Assembly: GCF_000720255.1 (NCBI RefSeq)
Contig: NZ_JOJE01000034.1
Coordinates: 1 to 64,000, forward strand
Source of the DNA: Streptomyces griseus subsp. griseus
Lineage (GTDB): Bacteria; Actinomycetota; Actinomycetes; Streptomycetales; Streptomycetaceae
Reading direction: 5' to 3'
DNA length: 64,000 bases
In this document: positions 58,115 to 64,000 of the stretch, in pieces
How positions within the stretch are numbered: position 1 is the stretch's first letter
How the letters are laid out: every line of letters starts with the position of its first letter
Position numbers and translations under genes: made by a program
The notes under the pieces: model-generated
Seen by the model: the letters and a program-made list of their open reading frames with translations, nothing else
Database searches by the model: none
What the model was told of the DNA's origin: nothing

Positions 58115-60082
58115 ATGACAGTGGATATCAGGGTCATCCGGGCCGGTCAGATGTACCGCTACTACCTCCGCGAGACCGTTGTCGGCGACGGCCGCCGCCC
58201 CGCACGCACGCCGCTGCGCGCCGCCCAGGAGCAAGCCGGCGTCCCGGCCGGACGATGGATGGGCCGCGGCCTGGCCGCGCTCGGACTCGCGCCGGGCGAG
58301 GAGGTCACCGAGGCGCAGCTGCGGAACCTGTTCGGCGAGCGAGGCCGCCACCCGTACGCGGACCGGATCGAGGCCGACCGGCTCGCCAAGGGCGACTCCC
58401 CGAAGAAGGCGTTCAAGGCCGGCGCCCTCGGACGCCGGGTGATGGTCACCGGGGTCGACTTCGTCTTCCGGCCGCAGCCGACGATCTACCTGTTGTGGGC
58501 GCTGGGGGATGAGGAGACCCGGCGGGTGATCGAGGCCGCGCACGAGCGGGCGATCGAGCGGGTGCTGGAGTGGATCGAGGACGAGGTGGCCGTGATCCGG
58601 TACGGCAAGGACGGCATCTACCGGGTGCGGCCGCCCGGCGGTCTGGTCGCCGCCCGCTTCCGCCACTACGAGGCACGCTCCGGCATGCCGCTGCTCCATG
58701 ACCATCTGCTGCTGTCCGTGAAGGGACAGCGCCTGGACGGGAAGTGGGGCTCGATCCACACCCTGGCCCTGCACGAGAACACCGTGGCCGCATCCGCGCT
58801 CTACAACGAGATCGTGGCCGCAGAAGTCTGCGAGGCGCTGGAGCTGGCGACCGAGCCGCGCACCGTCACCCCGGGGCGCCGGCCGGTGATGGAGATTGCC
58901 GGGGTGCCGCACGAGCTGATCCGCTGGACCGCCCAGCGCAGCGACCAGATCGCCGCCTGCCTCGAGGACCTGGAGCACGAGTACGTCACCGCCGTCGACG
59001 ACGACGGCGAACTGAAGTTCCTGCCCGTGGTCTCCGAACGAGCCCGCGCCAAGCTGAACGGGATGGCCGCCCGCAAGACCCGCCCGCCCAAGCACAAGAC
59101 CCGGCCGCTCGCGCAGCTGCGCAAGGAGTGGAAGGAGAGCGCGATCCGCACCTCCGGGGTGGCCGTCGACATCATCAACTCCCTCCTCGAGTACGCCCGC
59201 GCTGCGGCTGCGGTGATCCGGGCCCGGGTCGCCGCCGTGGTCGACATAGCGCTGGCGGCCGTCGACGTCGCCGCGACCGTGTTCGTGATGAACGAAGGCG
59301 GCCGCTTCCACCGCCGGCACCTGCTCGCCGAAGCACGCCGCCACCTCGCCCTCGTCCTGCGCGGCCGCCGCCGCGACCCCGGCCTGGACGACCAAATCGT
59401 GGCCGCCGCCATCTCCACCCACTGCCTGGACATCAGCGAGCCGAAGACCGTACGCGGCCTGGAGGCCGACTACCGCCTCTACACCGCCCGGTGGTCCCTG
59501 TCCGACCTCCTCGCCCGCCGCCCACCCACTCCCACTCCCGCGCCCGACCCGGACCGGCAGCCACCGGCCGACCCCGGCGAGTCGGCCGAACCCCGGCCCC
59601 CGGGCCAGGATGCGGGGGAGTGGGAGATCCTCCGCATCCCGCTGCAGTACGAGCGCGCCGTCCTCGCCGGTGCGGTGGTGCGGGAACAACTGCGCACCGC
59701 CACGGCCGTGCGGGGCAGGGCGTACGACGTCGTCGCCCATCAGCAGGCGGCGATGCCCGAGCAGCTGCTCGCGCCCGAGCCGGCCGACCCCGAGCACGAC
59801 GACCAGGAGCATGAGCCCGGCCGCCGCGAGGCGCTGGACCTGACGGCGCTGCGGGCCCTGCGGGAATCCCGCACGGACGTGGAAGCCCTCGATCTCACCG
59901 CCGAACGCCTGCGCCACCTCGGGGAGGCCTTCACCGCGGCGGCCGACCGGGCACGCACCACGATGATCCGTTACGCGCGCCGCGACGACGCCGATACGAC
60001 GCACCCGGTGCGCGAGGACGACCAGCAGGCGCACCGCCCACAGCAACCCGGACCGCACCGCGGCCGGGAAGCCGGCCACTGA
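58115..60082 (+). CDS. MobF-type (TrwC/TraI-like) relaxase
   Basis: A 655-residue protein. The N-terminal ~300 residues match the MobF relaxase fold: a Tyr cluster at residues 14, 16 and 17 (QMYRYYLRE), PAGRWMGRGLAALGL, RVMVTGVDFVF and a His triad H184, H195, H197 (LLHDHLLLS) with the 11- and 2-residue spacing known for TrwC. This enzyme class nicks one strand at oriT and leads it into the recipient. No helicase motifs follow; the C-terminus (about 330-655) is helical and disordered. ATG 58115 is chosen over GTG 58106. A repeat-filled gap follows. Confidence 0.8.
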   Translation: MTVDIRVIRAGQMYRYYLRETVVGDGRRPARTPLRAAQEQAGVPAGRWMGRGLAALGLAPGEEVTEAQLRNLFGERGRHPYADRIEADRLAKGDSPKKAFKAGALGRRVMVTGVDFVFRPQPTIYLLWALGDEETRRVIEAAHERAIERVLEWIEDEVAVIRYGKDGIYRVRPPGGLVAARFRHYEARSGMPLLHDHLLLSVKGQRLDGKWGSIHTLALHENTVAASALYNEIVAAEVCEALELATEPRTVTPGRRPVMEIAGVPHELIRWTAQRSDQIAACLEDLEHEYVTAVDDDGELKFLPVVSERARAKLNGMAARKTRPPKHKTRPLAQLRKEWKESAIRTSGVAVDIINSLLEYARAAAAVIRARVAAVVDIALAAVDVAATVFVMNEGGRFHRRHLLAEARRHLALVLRGRRRDPGLDDQIVAAAISTHCLDISEPKTVRGLEADYRLYTARWSLSDLLARRPPTPTPAPDPDRQPPADPGESAEPRPPGQDAGEWEILRIPLQYERAVLAGAVVREQLRTATAVRGRAYDVVAHQQAAMPEQLLAPEPADPEHDDQEHEPGRREALDLTALRALRESRTDVEALDLTAERLRHLGEAFTAAADRARTTMIRYARRDDADTTHPVREDDQQAHRPQQPGPHRGREAGH

Positions 60083-60094
60083 GCGCACCCGATG

Positions 60095-60470
60095 GCGCGC
60101 ACCCGGTGCGGTGGTGCGCACCGACGATGCCCCGCCTCCACTCCACCGAGTGGAGGCCACCGCCCGGGAGTGGACACCACCGCGCTCGGCATCCACTCCA
60201 CCGAGTGGAAGTGGACGACACCGACGGGAGTGGGGCCGTGTATCCACCCGGTGTGTTTCTCCTTGACCTCAGCTCAGGTCAAGGAGAAACGCACCGCCTC
60301 CACCCGCGCCCACTCCACCGCACCACTGTCCACCCGGTGCGCACCACTCCCGCGCGCCGGCCGCACCGGTGCGCACCGCCCACTGAGTGGATGCGCACCG
60401 GATGGACGGTGGTGCGCACCGGATGGACGCGGTGCGCACTGGACGGGCGCACCACCGCACCAGTGCGCAC
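60095..60470. repeat. GTGCGCAC and CACTCCACCGAGTGG repeats, candidate oriT
   Basis: Exact GTGCGCAC at 60114, 60337, 60369, 60412, 60432 and 60463, with variants at 60095 and 60391. CCACTCCACCGAGTGGA occurs at about 60139 and 60191, and GCGCACCGGATGGACG repeats near 60393 and 60414. The cluster fills the gap between the relaxase gene and the convergent 144-residue gene. It is the best oriT candidate in the window; its octamer is the one beside traB. Confidence 0.7.
60255..60290. terminator. Perfect 15-bp inverted repeat in the convergent gap
   Basis: GTTTCTCCTTGACCT at 60255-60269 and its exact complement at 60276-60290, loop CAGCTC. It lies midway between convergent genes and could terminate both or form the oriT hairpin. 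TTCTCCTTGAC recurs at about 61169. Confidence 0.65.
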
Positions 60471-60491
60471 CCACCCGGTGCGGTGGTGCGG

Positions 60492-60926
60492 TCAGCGGTG
60501 CAGAGCCACCACGTTCTCCACCACCGCGCAGGCCCGCGCCACCTGTTCATCGCGCAGCGCCTGCAGAGCCGGGAAGACGTCCTTCGGCGCGTCGGCGAGG
60601 ACCTGGCCGACGAAGTGCGTGATGGTGCGGGCGATCCCCGGCGCGGCAGCCGCGGGGGCGTGCGTGGCCCACTCCCTGATCGCCATCAGGTAGATGACGC
60701 CGACCTCGTCCAGGACGAAGGAGTCGGCGCAGGGCTCGGTGTCGTCGGACAGCGCGGTCACGGGGAAGACGATCAGTTCCGCAACGGCCGGCAGCAGCCC
60801 CGGCAACTGCTCCACCTCGGGCACGAGCCGCGCCGCCGTGGCGTCGTCGCCGGTCGCCACGGCCAGGACGTAGTCGAAGCCGAGCTGGACCAGGTGCGGG
60901 GGCAGCGAGGGAACGATCGGGGACAT
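60492..60926 (-). CDS. Hypothetical helical protein
   Basis: A 144-residue protein with helices LPPHLVQLGFDYVLAVATGD and FPALQALRDEQVARACAVVE and a FVLDEVGVIYLMAIREWA middle. ATG 60926 has CAGGAG 7 bases upstream. It converges on the relaxase gene. No family recognised. Confidence 0.6.
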   Translation of the reverse strand: MSPIVPSLPPHLVQLGFDYVLAVATGDDATAARLVPEVEQLPGLLPAVAELIVFPVTALSDDTEPCADSFVLDEVGVIYLMAIREWATHAPAAAAPGIARTITHFVGQVLADAPKDVFPALQALRDEQVARACAVVENVVALHR

Positions 60927-61067
60927 GAGCAGCTCCTGACGTACGGTCGCCGTGCCGATCACGGCGACGTCCCAGCAGAGTCAGGCCGCCAGCCTGTGGA
61001 CAGAGGACAGAGAACTCTCCACCCTGAGCCGGAACGGACGAACCAGGGCTGCAAGGGTCAAAGCGGG

Positions 61068-61147
61068 CTCCCTTGTCCAGCGTGGTCGGCCCGACCATGA
61101 CCCCTTGTCGAGTCGCGGTCGGCCCGACCACGGACCCCTTGTCCGAT
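61068..61147. repeat. 33-bp direct repeats with GGTCGGCCCGACC palindromes
   Basis: CCTTGTC recurs at about 61071, 61104 and 61138. The palindrome GGTCGGCCCGACC occurs at 61084-61096 and 61117-61129, so the unit is ~33 bp. Inverted CTTGTCC copies follow near 61218 and 61253. The whole 60927-61759 stretch has no secure gene, so this is a possible operator or replication site for the following gene. Confidence 0.65.
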
Positions 61148-61759
61148 GCGGCGCGGGCCGCCAGGAGCGCACGCTTCTCCTTGACAGACTCCGCTACCGG
61201 GCGCCGTCAGACGGCGGACAAGGGGTGGGCGCTCACGATGGCCGCCACGCGCCCGCACAAGGGGCATGCAGCGGCCACCGATCCATCGGGGCGGCTCTGC
61301 CTCGCGCGGGCGTGCCACCGGCCGTCACAGGCCGGTGGAGGACGCCACGACGCAAGGGAGAGACCGGGGCATGATGACCCAACACAGGCGCCCGCCGTAC
61401 CCTGACCGCACCGCCGACCGGCGAGCCGCGCGCACCACGCTGGGAGGGCTGGTCAGCCGGGCAAGCCGCCGCAGTCTCCTGCCGTCGGCGCTTGCGATCC
61501 CACTGCCGTACCCACTTCCGCGCCCGGCACGAGCGCTGACCGCATTTCCCCTGGCCACCACGCCTTTTCGGGGCTGTGGCGCGGCGTCACAACCCTCTTC
61601 TCTCCTCCTCTCACTGACCAAGCCCTGGGAAATAGGTGGGGGTGGGGTGTCAGTGGTGGAGGCGATCATCGGGTTCAGGGCGCGCCTGGTGCCCTCTGCG
61701 GCCGGGCGGGGCCGGCGCCCGGCCGGTGGCCGGACGCGGACGACGGGAGGGCGGGGCTG

Positions 61760-63127
61760 ATGGCGAAGCGCAAGGCGAACGAGGCGGGATCGTCGACCGG
61801 GCACCGCGCCGATGCGCTGCGCGCGCTCGGAGTGCTCAAGGCTGCGACGGCGGACCAGATCCAGCGCCTGTCCTCACCGCACCTGACGTACCGGCACACC
61901 CTCAAGGACACGGCGGCCAAGCGGAAGGAGGCGCGCACCGCCTCCCACCGCGGCGCGCTCAACGATCTGCGACGGCACGGCCTGTCCGTCGACGGAGGCC
62001 GCACCCGAGGCGGGGAGGAGGTGCGCCTGCTCACCAAGGACGGGCTGGCCGCCGCCGGCCTCGAGTTGGACCGAGGGCCGGAGGAGATGGGCGGCATGCC
62101 CAAGAGCGCGGGCCGCTCGGGAGCCTCGCACGCGATGACGGTCAACGAGACGGTCATCGCGATGATCCGCCCGAAGCCCGACCTGGATCTGGTGGCCGGT
62201 GAGCCAGCCGAAGCCATCGCGGCCGCCCAGGCCTGGGTCGACGCCCCCGACGGGATCGGCAGCATCACCTCCTACGCCACCGAGGTCGCCCTCCCGGCGA
62301 CCGGCACCTGGAGGAATCCCGGCGTGGGATGTGCGTGGGCCGACATCGTCCTCACCGCCCCGGAGGCCGGGCTGCCGCTGTTGTTCATCGAGGCCGACAA
62401 CTGCACCGAGGAAGCCCCGATCATCGCGGCCAAGTTCGACAAGTACATGCGCCACTTCCACCGGAAGGCGAAGGACACCGACGGCAAGGACAAGCCGATG
62501 TGGCGCACCCGCTGGTCCGCCCCCGCTCCCCAGTGGGGCGACGCGACCCACCCGCCGGTCCTGCTCGTCTTCCACCAAATCGGCAAGCGGACCGCGCGGA
62601 AACAGATGGAGCGGGTCGCCGAACTCACCCGCGAGCACTGGCAGGGCCAGTGGGCCGAAGGCGGCTTCCGCATCTACAACGGGAAGATGCCGATCGTGGC
62701 GACCACGCTGGAGCTGCTGCGCGAACACGGCCCGGCAGGTCCCGCGTTCCGGCGCTTTGGTCGCGACGTCGACCAGAACCTCTGGGATGCGATCGGCAAC
62801 CCTCGCCGGGCTGCCGGCCTCGCCCGCCGGGCCGAAGAGGGGCGGCGCCGTCTCGCCCAGGAAGCCGCCGAACGCGAGGCCAAGCGCCCGGTGTGCGCGG
62901 ACTGCGGGACCAAGTTCACCGACGACCGGTGGAAGGCCAGCAGCGCGGTCGACTGGGGCCGCGGGGACAGCCACCTGCACCTGTGCGACGACTGCAAGGC
63001 GCGCGTCCTCGAGGCGGAGCGACAGGCGGAACAGACCGAACGTGAGCGCCAGGAGCAGGAGCGCCAGGAGGCGGAAGCGGCGCAGGACTCGAAGGCCGGC
63101 GGCTGGCTCGGACGCTGGCGCAGCTGA
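61760..63127 (+). CDS. Replication-relaxation family protein
   Basis: A 455-residue protein resembling the Replic_Relax family of actinobacterial plasmids. An N-terminal winged-helix-like part (about 15-105, RALGVLKAATADQIQRLSSP and LLTKDGLAAAGLEL) is followed by WADIVLTAPEAGLPLLFIEADN (about 190-215), which recalls restriction-like endonuclease strands. A zinc ribbon (CADC at about 375, CDDC near 412) and a coiled-coil tail close the protein. It may bind the upstream 33-bp repeats and act in replication or nicking. ATG 61760 has GGGAGG 9 bases upstream. Confidence 0.7.
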   Translation: MAKRKANEAGSSTGHRADALRALGVLKAATADQIQRLSSPHLTYRHTLKDTAAKRKEARTASHRGALNDLRRHGLSVDGGRTRGGEEVRLLTKDGLAAAGLELDRGPEEMGGMPKSAGRSGASHAMTVNETVIAMIRPKPDLDLVAGEPAEAIAAAQAWVDAPDGIGSITSYATEVALPATGTWRNPGVGCAWADIVLTAPEAGLPLLFIEADNCTEEAPIIAAKFDKYMRHFHRKAKDTDGKDKPMWRTRWSAPAPQWGDATHPPVLLVFHQIGKRTARKQMERVAELTREHWQGQWAEGGFRIYNGKMPIVATTLELLREHGPAGPAFRRFGRDVDQNLWDAIGNPRRAAGLARRAEEGRRRLAQEAAEREAKRPVCADCGTKFTDDRWKASSAVDWGRGDSHLHLCDDCKARVLEAERQAEQTERERQEQERQEAEAAQDSKAGGWLGRWRS

Positions 63128-63137
63128 CCCGGTAGTG

Positions 63138-63173
63138 CGGGGGCTTGCCCAGGACCACCTGGGCAAGCCCCCG
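63138..63173 (+). terminator. Intrinsic terminator
   Basis: A 16-bp perfect stem: CGGGGGCTTGCCCAGG at 63138-63153, loop ACCA, complement at 63158-63173, directly after the preceding stop codon. Confidence 0.85.
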
Positions 63174-63203
63174 TTGTCGGTGGCGACTGCGAGGCTGGAG
63201 AGC

Positions 63204-63476
63204 ATGGACAGCGACGATGAGCAGCTGCTGCGCGGCCGGATCTACGGAGCCGACCACGACCACCCGGGCCCGAAGCCGGGACGCAGCTACGCCGAACTGG
63301 TCGGCGGACCGCTGGACGGACTGCTGCTCGACATCACCGGCTGGAGGCCGGAGGAGATCAACGACGGTGTCTCCCTCCTCACCGAGCTCGGGCAGTTCGG
63401 CCCCGGCGGCCGGGCGCTGTACGACCCGCGACCCGGCAACCCGGCCCGCTGGGACTGGGGCGGCGACAGCCCCTGA
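63204..63476 (+). CDS. Hypothetical protein
   Basis: A 90-residue acidic protein (MDSDDEQLLRGRIYGADHDH) with SYAELVGGPLDGLLLDITGW and a Trp/Asp-rich C-terminus. GGAGAGC precedes ATG 63204. The GGPLDG piece is seen in many small actinobacterial phage and plasmid proteins; function unknown. Confidence 0.6.
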   Translation: MDSDDEQLLRGRIYGADHDHPGPKPGRSYAELVGGPLDGLLLDITGWRPEEINDGVSLLTELGQFGPGGRALYDPRPGNPARWDWGGDSP

Positions 63477-63549
63477 CGGCCCGCCACTCGGTCGGGTGAA
63501 GACACCGCCGCGGCGGAACCCTCCCGAGGCGCCGGGCGTAGTGCCGAAC

Positions 63550-63780
63550 ATGGACCTGATCAACGAGGCGCACGTGAGCGAGCCGGGCCTGGTCGTCGTC
63601 GACGTGGCGGCCGCCGACGACACCACCGCGCTCGCCTTCCAGCAGCTGCTCGCCGGACGTTGGGCGACGGCGACAGCGGAGCGCACGACGCGGGACGCCG
63701 GTCAGCCCGGCGTACGGCTGCGCTGTTACCTGGACTTGAGGCAGCCGGTCGGCTCGGATACGCAGGCGGACATGCCGTAG
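63550..63780 (+). CDS. DUF6207-like protein
   Basis: A 76-residue protein beginning MDLINEAHVSEPGLVVVDVA, the opening of a streptomycete family I recall as DUF6207 (not checked), ending with a GVRLRCYLDLRQ strand. GTG 63496 or 63541 are earlier in-frame starts. Function unknown. Confidence 0.65.
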   Translation: MDLINEAHVSEPGLVVVDVAAADDTTALAFQQLLAGRWATATAERTTRDAGQPGVRLRCYLDLRQPVGSDTQADMP

Positions 63781-63814
63781 GTCGTCGCAGAGGCACAGCG
63801 GTGACGATCGCCTG

Positions 63815-64000
63815 TCACGTGGTGCGGTCCCCGGCCAGCCGTCGCTGTACGGCGCGTTCTACGAACGGTTCCAGGCCGCTCTCGGGGTGCAGGTACACGT
63901 AGCGGTCGGCGGCGTGGATCTGCACGGCGTTGAGGCGGTCGACGAAGGACCGGGGGACGGTGAGCGTGACGTCCTCGGGGCCCAGGGACAGCAGGTGCTT
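63815..64000 (-). CDS. Partial gene, C-terminus only
   Basis: An open minus-strand frame that runs off the window end; the last 61 codons give VTLTVPRSFVDRLNAVQIHA and end ERAVQRRLAGDRTT. No function can be assigned from this fragment. Confidence 0.55.
   Translation of the reverse strand, partial: KHLLSLGPEDVTLTVPRSFVDRLNAVQIHAADRYVYLHPESGLEPFVERAVQRRLAGDRTT

Noticed and set aside
61371..61760. A 129-residue plus-strand frame whose stop overlaps the start of the replication-relaxation gene (TGATG)
   Set aside because: Coupling looks tempting, but the product is Pro/Arg-rich without structure and the following gene has its own ribosome site.
1..64000. CRISPR arrays, transposases, rRNA and complete tRNAs
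   Set aside because: Looked for; none seen. The repeat clusters are short, palindromic or iteron-like and lack spacer structure.

Overview
The window looks like part of a large conjugative linear plasmid, or a plasmid-like chromosome arm, of a Streptomyces or close relative. Its base composition is very GC-rich with strong G/C at third codon positions. It carries a telomere-capping pair (Tap and the terminal protein Tpg), actinobacterial families (WhiB-like, Lsr2-like, DUF2637-type spread proteins, a TraB-type translocase) and many short streptomycete plasmid proteins of unknown function. I see no rRNA, complete tRNA, transposase or CRISPR array, and I do not recognise a telomere end in the window.

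Layout. 0.7-3.8 kb: a 17-bp iteron cluster followed by two overlapping winged-helix genes, then a small membrane or regulatory cluster behind three tandem 19-bp operators. 4.0-5.5 kb: a RelE/ParE-like toxin-antitoxin pair with its own direct repeats, then a repeat-rich non-coding stretch. 5.6-14.3 kb: a second terminal-protein paralogue, short hypothetical genes, a sigma-factor-like operon, a secreted HNH nuclease, an endonuclease-VII-like protein, and two copies of a cassette in which a conserved hairpin leader precedes a 66-residue peptide. 14.3-22.2 kb: tpg-tap, and divergently a double zeta-toxin-like kinase and a STAND NTPase. 22.2-34.3 kb (mostly minus strand): regulators, a replication block (Rep-like protein plus a DciA-like helicase loader), an orphan Tap-type N-terminal domain, a GNAT acetyltransferase, and a GntR/UTRA regulator beside a UTRA-only relative. 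34.6-53.7 kb (plus strand): one long co-oriented transfer and spread block with a FtsK/TraB translocase, several membrane proteins, a Pycsar-effector-like protein, a Nudix hydrolase, a GGDEF protein, a WhiB-like protein, an Lsr2-like protein, an HNH protein and a plasmid-borne DNA polymerase sliding clamp, ending at a strong terminator. 53.8-57.1 kb: an abortive-infection-type gene and parAB with three identical-core palindromes (one inside parB) that are very likely parS. 58.1-63.8 kb: a MobF-type relaxase, a repeat-filled convergent gap that may be oriT, a replication-relaxation family protein and small genes.

Together these genes cover end replication (Tap/Tpg), internal initiation (Rep, DciA, winged-helix genes, clamp), partition (ParABS), stability or defence (toxin-antitoxin, zeta, STAND, Abi) and transfer. 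Transfer appears twice: a TraB-type double-stranded DNA translocase and a MobF relaxase. The palindromic octamer GTGCGCAC is clustered both beside traB and beside the relaxase gene. The other signals that stand out are the duplicated hairpin-plus-peptide cassette, the GGGGACC motif repeated in two reading phases inside the DUF2637-type gene, and an 80-residue open reading frame that repeats the Rep N-terminus and overlaps the rep start codon.
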